Source: Pseudomonas duriflava | Lineage (GTDB): Bacteria; Pseudomonadota; Gammaproteobacteria; Pseudomonadales; Pseudomonadaceae | Reading direction: 5' to 3' | Length of the DNA: 64,000 nt | Assembly: GCF_007830155.1 (NCBI RefSeq) | Contig: NZ_VLKY01000003.1 | Span: forward strand, 342,109 to 406,108 | Part shown: piece after piece, positions 16,735 to 25,461 of the stretch | How the letters are laid out: the number at the start of each line of letters is the position of its first letter | Numbering within the stretch: the stretch's first letter is position 1 | Notes under the pieces: model-generated | What the model was told of the DNA's origin: nothing | The model's input: only the letters and a program-made list of their open reading frames with translations | Databases searched by the model: none | Made by a program: the position numbers and the translations under genes

Positions 16735-19700
16735 ATGAATCGTGAGTCGCCTGTCGATCAGCAAAGCTTTCGCCGCATACTGAGCCGCAATCTTACTCTT
16801 CCGCTCGGAATTGGATTTTTAACCTCCGCTTTCTTTGTCGCCATTATTTATTACCTGCTGTCCGTCAGTCAGTGGATCGAGCATGCCGATCGAGTCATCA
16901 GTAATGGTAATAACGCTTTCCGACTCGTTGTTGACCTCGAGACAGGCATGCGCGGCTACCTGCTCAGTGGCGATACGGCTTTTCTAGAGCCTTATCAGAG
17001 AGCGTTGCCTAATGTCGAACGGCAGCTGGATGAGCTCAAGGGTATGGTCACAAGCGACCAGAGTCAGGTGCGCCGCCTGGAGCGGATAGAAAGCGTGCAT
17101 CGCTCATGGCGGGAATATGCTGATCAGCTCATCACCTTGCGTCAGCAGGGTCATGATTACCTAAATATAATCAAAGATGGGAAAACCAAGAGCCTGATCG
17201 ACGACATACGACGTGATTTCGGCGACTTTTTAGCACTCGAAGAGCAAATCCGAGATGAACGGAGCGCCTCGGCCGGTAAGATCACTATTGTTATCGTCGC
17301 AGCCTTTCTAGCGATAAGTCTCTTGTTGAGCGGCTTGCTGGCTTTCTTGGGGCGCCGTGAGCTGACTCGGTTGTCTGATACCTACACGGAAATACTCGAC
17401 CAGCAGATGGAGCATGCCGAGCAGTTACAAAAGCAGGCATGGTATCGCGCTGGTCAGATGCAACTGTCTGAGCAAGTAATCGGCCAGCTTACGCTGCCGC
17501 TGTTGGGGCAAAGTATTCTGCAGTTCCTGGCACGTTACCTGGGGGCGTCGGTAGGGGCTTTGTATATTGTCCAGGACGGTATCCGCCGGCTCGAACGTGT
17601 AGCCGATTATGCCTTAAGTGAGAAAAACCTGGCCGAGCGCCGGGAGTTGGCCTTTGGTGAGAATCTAGTCGGGCAGGCGGCACAGGAGGCCCGTCTCATT
17701 GAATTGCGCGATCTGCCGGCAGAGTACCTCAAGGTAGCATCTGGTGTCGGCGATGCGACAGCGGCTTCCGCGCTGATCGTGCCTATTGAAAGTGATGGTT
17801 TGGTCAACGGGGTCGTTGAGCTGGGCTTCACTCGCCCGCTGGACGTTCGCGATGCCGAATTATTGAGACTGGTATCCGGTGCAATTGGCTCATCCATCGA
17901 GGCCGCCAAATACCGGCAGCGGCTGCAGAAGCTCTTGGCTGAAACACAGCAGCTTAATGAAGAGCTTCAGGTTCAACAGGAAGAGCTCAGAACGGCTAAC
18001 GAAGAACTGGAAGAGCAGTCTCGAGCGCTCAAGGAGTCACAGGCCCACCTCGAGCAGCAACAGGCCGAGCTTGAGCAGACTAACGAGCAATTATCTGAGC
18101 AGGCGCATGAACTGGAGCAGCAGCGCGATATCCTGGATGATCGCAACCAGCGGCTCAACGAGGCGCAAAGCCAACTTGAGGAGAGAGCCAGAGATCTGGA
18201 GCGGGCCAGCCAGTACAAATCTGAATTTCTTGCGAATATGTCCCATGAGCTGCGTACCCCGCTCAACAGTTCGCTGATTTTGGCCAAGCTACTGGCGGAT
18301 AACACCGAATCCAATCTGACCGCTGAGCAGGTGCGCTATGCCGAGTCCATCTACTCCGCGGGTAACGATCTACTGAACCTCATCAACGATATCCTCGATA
18401 TTTCCAAGGTTGAGGCCGGCATGCTGGAAATTCGGCCGGAACAGGTATCGCTCAAGCGGGTCGTCGAGACCTTACGCGGGTCGTTTAATCCAGTCGCCGA
18501 CAGCCGTGGTCTGACTTTTGATATCCAGGTAGGCGAAGACGTCCCTGCCTTCCTCTATTCCGATCGCCAGCGCATTGAACAGATTCTTAAAAATCTGCTA
18601 TCCAATGCCTTCAAATTTACTGAGCGAGGCGGCGTTTCGTTAAAGGTTTCGCTGCATGATAATCGCTTGGCCTTTGCCGTAACCGACTCGGGCATTGGTA
18701 TCCCGCTCGACCAGCAGGCGCTTATCTTTGAAGCGTTCCGTCAGGCGGATGGGGCTACGACACGCCGTTATGGTGGAACGGGTCTGGGGCTTTCGATCTC
18801 TCGTGACTTGGCTAAGCTCCTTGGCGGTACGATTCATGTCCAGAGCGTGCCCCAGCAGGGCAGTACGTTCACGCTGCATGTGCCGCTTCAATACGAAGAA
18901 CCCCTGCTCGCGGAGAAGCCACAGGCTAAAACGGCCATGGCGGCATCCGTCACCCCGGCTCCGGCGTCCCGCCCTGTTGCTGAAGCGCCTAGGGCCGCAC
19001 CTGCTATTCAGGCAGTAGAGTCTGCTCCTGTCGTGCCTGAAGCAGGAGTCCCGACGCGTCCGTTCTTGGATGACCGAGAGACTATGCCCTTCCCGGACCG
19101 CAAGGTACTGATCATTGAAGACGAGCCACAATTTGCTCGTATCCTCTTCGATCTGGCACATGAGCTGAAGTACAGCTGCCTGGTTGCCCATGGTGCCGAT
19201 GAAGGTTTCGACACAGCACTGGAGTTCATTCCCGACGCGATTCTGCTGGACATGCGACTACCGGATCATTCCGGCCTGACCGTGCTTGAACGGCTCAAGG
19301 AAAATCCACGCACCCGGCATATACCTGTACATGTAGTGTCCGTTGAGGACCGCGTTGAAGCCGCGATGCACATGGGCGCGGTGGGGTATGCCATGAAACC
19401 TACAACGCGCGATGAGCTCAAGGGAGTCTTCAGCAAGCTGGAGGCTAAGTTCTCCCAGAAAATGAAGCGAATCCTGTTGGTGGAAGACGATGCTCTGCAG
19501 CGCGACAGCATCGCCAAGCTGATCGGCGACGCTGATGTCGAGATTACGGCCGTTGAATATGGCAACGAGGCGCTAAAGCTGCTGCGGGAAAATATCTACG
19601 ATTGCATGGTCATTGACCTTAAGCTCCCGGATATGGAAGGCAATGAACTGCTCGAGCGCATGGCCAGCGAGGAGATCTGCTCCTTCCCACCGGTAATCGT

Positions 19701-20280
19701 TTACACCGGACGCAGCCTCACGCGCGATGAGGAAGCTAACCTCATGAAATACTCGCGCTCGATCATTATCAAAGGGGCTCGCTCACCCGAGCGCCTGCTT
19801 GATGAAGTCACGCTGTTCCTGCACAAGATTGAGGCTGATATGCCGCCGGAGCGGCAAAAAATGCTCAAGACGGCCCGCAGCCGTGATAAGGCCTTTGAGG
19901 GCCGTAAGCTGTTGCTGGTAGACGATGATGTCCGCAACATCTTCGCACTGACCAGTGCACTGGAACAAAAAGGCGCAGTTGTCGAAATTGCCCGGAATGG
20001 GGTAGAGGCTGTAGAAAAAGTCCAGAATATAGACGGGATTGATCTGGTACTGATGGACATTATGATGCCCATGATGGATGGCTACCAGGCCATGCAAGAG
20101 ATTCGCAAAATTCCCTACCTGCAAAAACTACCCATCATTGCCATTACTGCAAAAGCCATGAAGGACGATCAGGAGCGCTGCCTGCGAGCCGGTGCGAATG
20201 ACTACCTGGCCAAGCCCATCGACCTTGATCGTTTGTTCTCTCTGATTCGTGTCTGGATGCCGTCACTGGAGAAGCTGTAA
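16735..20280 (+). CDS. Hybrid sensor kinase: CHASE3-GAF-HisKA-HATPase-REC-REC-REC
   Basis: Large membrane hybrid histidine kinase of 1181 aa. Helix 1 (about 22-44) and helix 2 (about 183-207) flank a periplasmic CHASE3-like domain containing VVDLETGMRGYLLSGD. Then come a GAF-like domain (about 255-390), a Gln/Glu-rich coiled coil (about 395-495), HisKA with phospho-acceptor His504 in SHELRTP, and HATPase with LLSNAFKFT, DSGIGIP and GGTGLGLS. After an Ala/Pro linker there are three receivers with Asp839, Asp961 and Asp1108 as likely phosphorylation sites. No HPt domain is visible. It opens an operon with cheR, cheB and a second kinase. The signal is unknown. Confidence 0.92.
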   Translation: MNRESPVDQQSFRRILSRNLTLPLGIGFLTSAFFVAIIYYLLSVSQWIEHADRVISNGNNAFRLVVDLETGMRGYLLSGDTAFLEPYQRALPNVERQLDELKGMVTSDQSQVRRLERIESVHRSWREYADQLITLRQQGHDYLNIIKDGKTKSLIDDIRRDFGDFLALEEQIRDERSASAGKITIVIVAAFLAISLLLSGLLAFLGRRELTRLSDTYTEILDQQMEHAEQLQKQAWYRAGQMQLSEQVIGQLTLPLLGQSILQFLARYLGASVGALYIVQDGIRRLERVADYALSEKNLAERRELAFGENLVGQAAQEARLIELRDLPAEYLKVASGVGDATAASALIVPIESDGLVNGVVELGFTRPLDVRDAELLRLVSGAIGSSIEAAKYRQRLQKLLAETQQLNEELQVQQEELRTANEELEEQSRALKESQAHLEQQQAELEQTNEQLSEQAHELEQQRDILDDRNQRLNEAQSQLEERARDLERASQYKSEFLANMSHELRTPLNSSLILAKLLADNTESNLTAEQVRYAESIYSAGNDLLNLINDILDISKVEAGMLEIRPEQVSLKRVVETLRGSFNPVADSRGLTFDIQVGEDVPAFLYSDRQRIEQILKNLLSNAFKFTERGGVSLKVSLHDNRLAFAVTDSGIGIPLDQQALIFEAFRQADGATTRRYGGTGLGLSISRDLAKLLGGTIHVQSVPQQGSTFTLHVPLQYEEPLLAEKPQAKTAMAASVTPAPASRPVAEAPRAAPAIQAVESAPVVPEAGVPTRPFLDDRETMPFPDRKVLIIEDEPQFARILFDLAHELKYSCLVAHGADEGFDTALEFIPDAILLDMRLPDHSGLTVLERLKENPRTRHIPVHVVSVEDRVEAAMHMGAVGYAMKPTTRDELKGVFSKLEAKFSQKMKRILLVEDDALQRDSIAKLIGDADVEITAVEYGNEALKLLRENIYDCMVIDLKLPDMEGNELLERMASEEICSFPPVIVYTGRSLTRDEEANLMKYSRSIIIKGARSPERLLDEVTLFLHKIEADMPPERQKMLKTARSRDKAFEGRKLLLVDDDVRNIFALTSALEQKGAVVEIARNGVEAVEKVQNIDGIDLVLMDIMMPMMDGYQAMQEIRKIPYLQKLPIIAITAKAMKDDQERCLRAGANDYLAKPIDLDRLFSLIRVWMPSLEKL

Positions 20281-20282
20281 AT

Positions 20283-21104
20283 ATGTGTCCCGAACGTACG
20301 GCGGATATTGAGCTGCGGCTGCTCGTCGAGGGGATTTACCTCAAGTACAGCTATGATTTTCGGGACTATTCCGGCGCTTCGCTCAAGCGCCGGGTCTTGC
20401 AGGCATTAAGCAGGTTCGAATGTGAAAGCATCTCTCATCTGCAAGCCAGGGTATTACACGATCCACAGCTCTTCAGTGAGCTGCTCCAGTTCCTGACCAT
20501 TCCCGTGAGTGAAATGTTCAGGGACCCGACCTACTATCAGGCGCTTCGCGAGCACGTCATTCCGGTACTGAAGACCTATCCTTCCTTGAAAGTATGGATT
20601 GCAGGATGCAGTACTGGAGAAGAAGTTTTCTCCATGGCGATTTTGCTCAAGGAGGAAGGGCTTCTGGACCGGACGTTGATCTATGCGACAGATATCAATC
20701 CGCGTTCCCTGGAAAAAGCTCGGCGAGGCGTTTTCCCTCTTGAGCATGTTCGCAAATATACGGAGAGCTATCAGCAGTCCGGTGGGGTGCGGGCCTTTTC
20801 GGACTACTACACGGCCGCTTATGAAGGCGCTCTGTTCGATAAAAACCTCATCGCCAACGTAACGTTTGCCGATCACAGTCTGGCAACCGACAGCGTGTTT
20901 TCGGAAACGCATTTCATCTCCTGCCGCAACGTTTTGATCTACTTCAATAAACGTCTACAGGACCGCGCCTTCGGCCTGTTCTATGAATCGCTCTGCCATC
21001 GCGGTTTCCTGGGATTGGGCAGCAAGGAGTCGCTGGACTTCTCGTCGTATGCCGATCACTTCGAGCCGGTGGTTAAGAAAGAGCGTGTGTTCCGACGGTT
21101 ATAG
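20283..21104 (+). CDS. cheR: CheR-type protein-glutamate methyltransferase
   Basis: SAM-dependent methyltransferase of 273 aa with the CheR N-terminal helical domain (GIYLKYSYDFRDYSGASLKRR) and catalytic domain: VWIAGCSTGEEVFSMAI for SAM binding, IYATDINPRSLEKARRG, and FISCRNVLIYFNKRLQ near the end. CheR enzymes methylate glutamates of chemoreceptors, but no receptor, CheA or CheW is encoded here. It begins 2 bases after the hybrid kinase stop and is followed by cheB after 4 bases, so it acts with the kinases of this operon, perhaps on the coiled coil or on a distant receptor. Confidence 0.92.
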   Translation: MCPERTADIELRLLVEGIYLKYSYDFRDYSGASLKRRVLQALSRFECESISHLQARVLHDPQLFSELLQFLTIPVSEMFRDPTYYQALREHVIPVLKTYPSLKVWIAGCSTGEEVFSMAILLKEEGLLDRTLIYATDINPRSLEKARRGVFPLEHVRKYTESYQQSGGVRAFSDYYTAAYEGALFDKNLIANVTFADHSLATDSVFSETHFISCRNVLIYFNKRLQDRAFGLFYESLCHRGFLGLGSKESLDFSSYADHFEPVVKKERVFRRL

Positions 21105-21108
21105 CGTG

Positions 21109-21717
21109 ATGCCCTTAACCGACAGGCTTCCAAAACTACCGCCGCGACGCATTGATGCCGTGGTCATTGGTGCCTCAGCGGGCGGGCTGCAGGCACTTGG
21201 TGTAGTATTGGGAGGGCTGCCGTCTGGGTTTCGCATGCCTATCGCCGTGGTTATTCACGTACCCGAAGGACAAGCGAGCAAACTGGCGGCTATTTTCCAG
21301 GCGCGCTTGAAGTTGCATGTTATGGAAGCGGAGGATAAGGCGCCCTTGATGCCCGGTACGCTTTATTTCGCTTCACCCGGGTATCATCTGCTAATAGAGC
21401 AGGACCGTACGCTCTCCTTGAGTCAGGAAGAGCGTGTACATTATTCACGGCCTTCCATCGATGTATTGTTTGAAAGCGCCGCAGATGTATTTGGCGAACA
21501 CCTATGTGGTGTTCTATTGACCGGAGCCAACGAGGACGGCGCAACGGGTTTGAGAGCAATTCACCGAGCCGGTGGACTGACAGTCGTGCAAGATCCGGAG
21601 GAGGCGCTGGTATCTACTATGCCAGAGGCTGCTCTCGAACTGTTTATTCCGGATTTCGTTTTACCTGTCAAAGGTATCCACACATTGCTCGTCGAGCTGG
21701 AACGGAACAATGCTTAA
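21109..21717 (+). CDS. cheB: CheB methylesterase domain protein without receiver
   Basis: Protein-glutamate methylesterase of 202 aa consisting only of the CheB catalytic domain; the usual N-terminal receiver is absent. The active-site elements are IGASAGG (nucleophile Ser23), His in VVIHVPEGQ and Asp in LTGANEDGATG. Receiver-less CheB proteins often occur beside hybrid kinases, where control would come from partner proteins. I chose ATG 21109, 5 bases past the cheR stop; the frame running from 20983 lies inside cheR. The last 8 bases overlap the next gene. Confidence 0.9.
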   Translation: MPLTDRLPKLPPRRIDAVVIGASAGGLQALGVVLGGLPSGFRMPIAVVIHVPEGQASKLAAIFQARLKLHVMEAEDKAPLMPGTLYFASPGYHLLIEQDRTLSLSQEERVHYSRPSIDVLFESAADVFGEHLCGVLLTGANEDGATGLRAIHRAGGLTVVQDPEEALVSTMPEAALELFIPDFVLPVKGIHTLLVELERNNA

Positions 21718-22975
21718 AGAAGGGGATAGGGCAAAGATTCTCATTGTCGATGATTTGCCTGAGAATCTGTTGGCACTCGAAGCGTTGTTGAAACACGACG
21801 ATATTGCCGTGTTCAAAGCGGACTCTGCCGAATCGGCATTGGAACTCTTGTTGGTTCATGAATTTGCGCTGGCTATCCTTGATGTCCAGATGCCCGTCAT
21901 GAACGGCTTCGAGCTGGCAGAAATGATGCGCAGCACTGAAAAGACCAAGCATATTCCCATCGTGTTTGTCAGTGCGGCCGGCCATGATCGCAATTACGCC
22001 TTCAAAGGCTATGAAAGCGGTGCGGTAGATTTTCTTTATAAGCCGCTCGACATCCATGCGGTCAGAAGCAAAGTCAGTGTCTTTGTCGACTTGTACCGTC
22101 ACCGTAAGGAGATGAAACGGCAGTTGGAGGCGCTCGAGCGCAGTCGGCAAGAGCAAGAGGTTTTGCTAGAGGAGCTGCGTCAGACGCAAACGGAGTTGCA
22201 GCATGCGGTACGCATGCGCGATGACTTCATGTCCATTGTCTCTCACGAGCTCAAAACGCCGCTTAACACCCTGATCCTTGAAGCACAGTTGCGCAAGATC
22301 TACCTGGGCAAGAACAACCTGTCTGCTTTTACACCCGACAAGCTCATGGACATGGTTGAGCGGGACGAACGCCAGATTCACAAGCTGGTTCGCTTGATCG
22401 ATGACATGCTCGACGTTTCCCGGATACGGACCGGCAAACTGTCCATCCGTACCTCGCGTTTCGATCTCGCACATCTCGTGACCACTATTGTCGAAAACTT
22501 CATGCCTCAATTGAAAGCTGCCGGTTGTGAGCTAACAGTGGATGTGCCGGACAGCATCGAGGGTGAGTGGGATGAGTTCCGTATCGAACAGGTGCTTGCC
22601 AACTTGCTAACCAATGCCATGCGTTATGGTGCTGGCAAGCCCGTGCATGTCAAGTTGGACGTTCAAGCCGATCAGGTGGAGCTCAGCGTGAAGGATTCAG
22701 GTATCGGTATCTCGACCGAGCACCAGGACCGCATCTTCCGTCAGTTCGAGCGCGTCAGTGGTAGCGAGGGCGTCGCTGGTCTTGGGCTTGGGCTCTATAT
22801 TGCCGACCAGATTGTCAGGGCGCACCACGGCTCTATCGGTGTAAAGAGCATAGAAGGGCAGGGCTCTACCTTTAGCGTTATCCTCCCGCTCAATGGTGCC
22901 GCTGCCGTCGAGCAGGCCCGCAATCGGCCAGTACTGGTCGAAAAGGAACGCCGTGACATGCAAGATAGTGCTTAA
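21710..22975 (+). CDS. Response regulator-histidine kinase fusion (REC-HisKA-HATPase)
   Basis: Soluble two-component protein of 421 aa. The N-terminal receiver (about 8-125) has ILIVDDLPEN, acceptor Asp in AILDVQMPVMNG and the conserved Lys in DFLYKPLD. A coiled coil (about 125-175) leads to HisKA with SHELKTPLN and HATPase with LLTNAMRYG, KDSGIGIS and GLGLGLYIADQIV. No membrane segment is present. The receiver may be the phosphorylation target of the upstream hybrid kinase, making a kinase relay. It overlaps cheB by 8 bases and ends the operon before a strong terminator. Confidence 0.92.
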   Translation: MLKEGDRAKILIVDDLPENLLALEALLKHDDIAVFKADSAESALELLLVHEFALAILDVQMPVMNGFELAEMMRSTEKTKHIPIVFVSAAGHDRNYAFKGYESGAVDFLYKPLDIHAVRSKVSVFVDLYRHRKEMKRQLEALERSRQEQEVLLEELRQTQTELQHAVRMRDDFMSIVSHELKTPLNTLILEAQLRKIYLGKNNLSAFTPDKLMDMVERDERQIHKLVRLIDDMLDVSRIRTGKLSIRTSRFDLAHLVTTIVENFMPQLKAAGCELTVDVPDSIEGEWDEFRIEQVLANLLTNAMRYGAGKPVHVKLDVQADQVELSVKDSGIGISTEHQDRIFRQFERVSGSEGVAGLGLGLYIADQIVRAHHGSIGVKSIEGQGSTFSVILPLNGAAAVEQARNRPVLVEKERRDMQDSA

Positions 22976-22998
22976 TTGATTGTTTTTCGATTCACAGG

Positions 22999-23037
22999 CT
23001 GAAACGGCTTACCTAAATGTGTAAGCCGTTTCAGTTT
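22999..23037 (+). terminator. Long-stem terminator after the signalling operon
   Basis: CTGAAACGGCTTAC at 22999-23012 pairs perfectly with GTAAGCCGTTTCAG at 23021-23034 (14 bp), loop CTAAATGT, followed by only TTT. It starts 24 bases after the kinase stop. Confidence 0.8.
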
Positions 23038-23337
23038 GGTGCGCCTACCAGCCATTCTGCCTAAGATGCTCCTGAGCCAATATTTGATTAATTAGCAGAG
23101 CCTTGCCCAAGATTTATCTATAGTTGGCAGCCGGAGCCAACCTGGCACTTTGTAATCTTCCTATGTTTTGTCAGCGGCTTGTTCAGACGTTTCATAGAGG
23201 TTGATATTTGAGTAGGGTGTCCGGTACTCCAGTCGGCGCGTACCGGATTAACCACGTCAAGGCGTGCATGATGCAGGCGAGCCGGTGCTGTATCAGGAGT
23301 ATAGGATTGACGCAGCCGCGCTTTTTAATCGCGCAAG
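23038..23337. other. Intergenic stretch with two inverted repeats, no gene seen
   Basis: About 300 bases without a credible coding frame. TCCGGTAC at 23220-23227 and GTACCGGA at 23240-23247 form an 8-bp inverted repeat with a 12-base spacer. GTTGGC and GCCAAC around 23124-23142 form a shorter one. No ribosome site, transposase remnant or tRNA is visible. Confidence 0.5.
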
Positions 23338-23360
23338 AAAAAGCCGCGCAGTGCGCGGCT
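23338..23360 (-). terminator. Terminator of the tRNA-Ile2 transcript
   Basis: On the minus strand AGCCGCGC, loop ACT, GCGCGGCT, then TTTTTC. It begins 7 bases past the tRNA CCA end. Confidence 0.85.
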
Positions 23361-23367
23361 CTGAAAA

Positions 23368-23444
23368 TGGTGGGCCCGGAGAGACTCGAACTCTCGACCA
23401 AAGGATTATGAGTCCTCTGCTCTAACCGACTGAGCTACAGGCCC
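23368..23444 (-). tRNA. ileX: tRNA-Ile2 (anticodon CAU, lysidine type)
   Basis: A full cloverleaf of 77 nt including encoded CCA: acceptor GGGCCTG/CGGGCCC, D arm GCTC/GAGC, anticodon stem GAGGA/TCCTT with loop CTCATAA, T stem GAGAG/CTCTC with TTCGAGT. Anticodon CAU could mean elongator Met or Ile2. The acceptor has C4-G69 and C5-G68, the pairs used by TilS to pick tRNA-Ile2, and the gene sits beside rpoD where Pseudomonas carries such a tRNA. It would read AUA after lysidine modification of C34. Confidence 0.85.
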
Positions 23445-23505
23445 GGTAAGAAGGGGCGCATTATACCCGCCGTTGCGCTATTCGCCAAATAAGAAGAATA
23501 AAAAA

Positions 23506-23531
23506 ACCGGAGCGTAGGCTCCGGTTTTTAA
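23506..23531 (-). terminator. Terminator of the rpsU-dnaG-rpoD genes
   Basis: ACCGGAGC, loop GTAG, GCTCCGGT with an A-run on the left and TTTTT on the right, so it is symmetrical. On the minus strand it follows the rpoD stop by 10 bases and has a seven-T tail. Confidence 0.9.
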
Positions 23532-23535
23532 AGGC

Positions 23536-25383
23536 TTACTCGTCGAGGAACGAGCGAAGGTGCTCGCTGCGGGACGGGTGACGCAGTTTACGCAAAGCCT
23601 TGGCTTCGATCTGACGAATCCGCTCACGCGTTACGTCGAATTGCTTGCCCACTTCCTCAAGGGTGTGGTCAGTATTCATATCGATACCAAAGCGCATGCG
23701 CAGTACTTTGGCCTCACGAGCCGTCAGGCCTGCCAGGACGTCACGAGTAGCTTCTTTCAGGCTTTCACTGGTAGCCACTTCAATCGGAGATTGCATCGTA
23801 GAATCTTCGATAAAGTCGCCCAAGTGCGAGTCTTCGTCGTCACCGATCGGCGTTTCCATGGAGATCGGTTCTTTAGCGATTTTCAATACCTTGCGGATCT
23901 TGTCCTCAGGCATATCCATACGCTCACCCAACTCTTCCGGCGTCGGTTCACGACCCATTTCCTGCAACATCTGGCGAGAAATGCGGTTGAGTTTGTTGAT
24001 CGTCTCGATCATGTGGACCGGAATACGAATAGTGCGCGCCTGGTCTGCAATAGAGCGAGTGATTGCCTGGCGAATCCACCACGTAGCATACGTAGAGAAC
24101 TTATAGCCGCGACGGTATTCGAACTTGTCCACCGCTTTCATCAGGCCGATGTTGCCTTCCTGAATGAGATCAAGGAATTGCAGGCCACGGTTGGTGTACT
24201 TTTTGGCAATGGAGATCACAAGACGCAGGTTGGCCTCGACCATCTCTTTCTTTGCCCGACGAGCCTTGGCTTCGCCGATGGACATGTTGCGGTTGATCTC
24301 TTTGATCTCAGCAACCGTGAGATCCAACTCTTTTTGCAGCGCAATCAGTTTTTCCTGATTGCGCTGAATGTCCGGCTGCAAGCGCTCAAGTGCTTCGGCG
24401 TACTTGGGCTTGCCCTGCAGAACCTTGGCTGTCCAGCCAATATTGGTTTCATTGCTGGGGAAGGAACGCAGAAAGTCAGAGCGCGGCATGCGGGCGTCAC
24501 GTACGCACAGCTGCATGATGGCGCGTTCTTGGACGCGAACACGATCCAGCGACTCACGTACACGGCTGACCAGCGTATCGTACTGCTTGGGCACGAGCTT
24601 GATCGGCATAAACAGAGTAGCTAGAGCGGCTAGCTCTTCGATGGCCTGATCACTGCTGCGACCATGCTTCTGGAGCGCCTTACGCGTCTTTTCCAGCTGC
24701 TCGGCAACAGCGGCAAAGCGCTGGCGTGCCTCTTCCGGATCGGGGCCGCTTTCGGCCTCATCTTCGGAATCGTCGCCTTCGCTTTCGTCTTCATCGTCTT
24801 TATCAGCAGCTTCTTCCTTGGCCTTCGGCACTGGAATATCGTCGCTTTCTGCCGCCGGGAGTGAGCCGTCATCAGGATCGATGTAGCCACTCAGAACGTC
24901 GGACAGGCGACCACCTTCAGACGTGACGCGATCATATTCGCTAAGGATGTATTCCACCGAGCCCGGGAAGTGAGCAATAGCGCTCATGACTTCACGGATG
25001 CCTTCCTCGATACGTTTGGCGATTTCAATTTCGCCTTCACGAGTCAGCAGTTCGACAGTACCCATTTCCCGCATATACATGCGAACTGGGTCTGTGGTGC
25101 GGCCGACGTCACTTTCCACCGCGGCCAGAGCGGCAGCGGCTTCTTCAGCGGCGGCTTCATCGGTATCCGCTTCGGCAAGCAGTAGGGTATCCGCATCCGG
25201 AGCTGTTTCGAATACGTTGATCCCCATGTCATTGATCATGCGGATGATGTCTTCCACCTGCTCTGGATCGGAGATATCCTCCGGCAGGTGGTCGTTGACT
25301 TCCGCGTACGTCAGGTAACCCTGCTCGCGACCGCGGGCGATCAACTCTTTAAGACGAGATTGCTGTTGCGCTTTTCCGGACAT
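23536..25383 (-). CDS. rpoD: Primary sigma factor sigma-70 (RpoD)
   Basis: Housekeeping sigma factor, 615 aa. Region 1.1 is at the N-terminus ([20 protein letters not shown]), then 1.2 ([22 protein letters not shown]), an acidic non-conserved insert near 190-220, region 2 ([47 protein letters not shown]), region 3 and region 4 ([22 protein letters not shown], written here in part). The frame begins GTG-TTT-ATG; I chose the ATG at 25383 because it has proper spacing to GGAAGGG and matches the family start [14 protein letters not shown]. It lies downstream of dnaG, 78 bp apart. Confidence 0.97.
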   Translation of the reverse strand: MSGKAQQQSRLKELIARGREQGYLTYAEVNDHLPEDISDPEQVEDIIRMINDMGINVFETAPDADTLLLAEADTDEAAAEEAAAALAAVESDVGRTTDPVRMYMREMGTVELLTREGEIEIAKRIEEGIREVMSAIAHFPGSVEYILSEYDRVTSEGGRLSDVLSGYIDPDDGSLPAAESDDIPVPKAKEEAADKDDEDESEGDDSEDEAESGPDPEEARQRFAAVAEQLEKTRKALQKHGRSSDQAIEELAALATLFMPIKLVPKQYDTLVSRVRESLDRVRVQERAIMQLCVRDARMPRSDFLRSFPSNETNIGWTAKVLQGKPKYAEALERLQPDIQRNQEKLIALQKELDLTVAEIKEINRNMSIGEAKARRAKKEMVEANLRLVISIAKKYTNRGLQFLDLIQEGNIGLMKAVDKFEYRRGYKFSTYATWWIRQAITRSIADQARTIRIPVHMIETINKLNRISRQMLQEMGREPTPEELGERMDMPEDKIRKVLKIAKEPISMETPIGDDEDSHLGDFIEDSTMQSPIEVATSESLKEATRDVLAGLTAREAKVLRMRFGIDMNTDHTLEEVGKQFDVTRERIRQIEAKALRKLRHPSRSEHLRSFLDE

Positions 25384-25461
25384 AAACACCCTTCCACGAA
25401 GGCATAGGCGGGCAAAAATAAGCTGAATATTATAGCTGATCAGGCGGCTTGCTTGCCAGGA

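Noticed and set aside
20983..21108. Longer start for cheB inside cheR, which might encode a linker
   Set aside because: The frame reads out of phase through cheR and shows no receiver-like sequence; ATG 21109 follows the cheR stop.
23368..23444. Elongator tRNA-Met
   Set aside because: The CAU anticodon fits, but C4-G69 and C5-G68 in the acceptor favour tRNA-Ile2 recognised by TilS. I keep Met only as a remote alternative.
23560..24624. Long plus-strand frame (354 codons) opposite rpoD
   Set aside because: It mirrors the codon pattern of rpoD on the other strand, is rich in His, Arg and Phe, and has no ribosome site. It is an antisense shadow.
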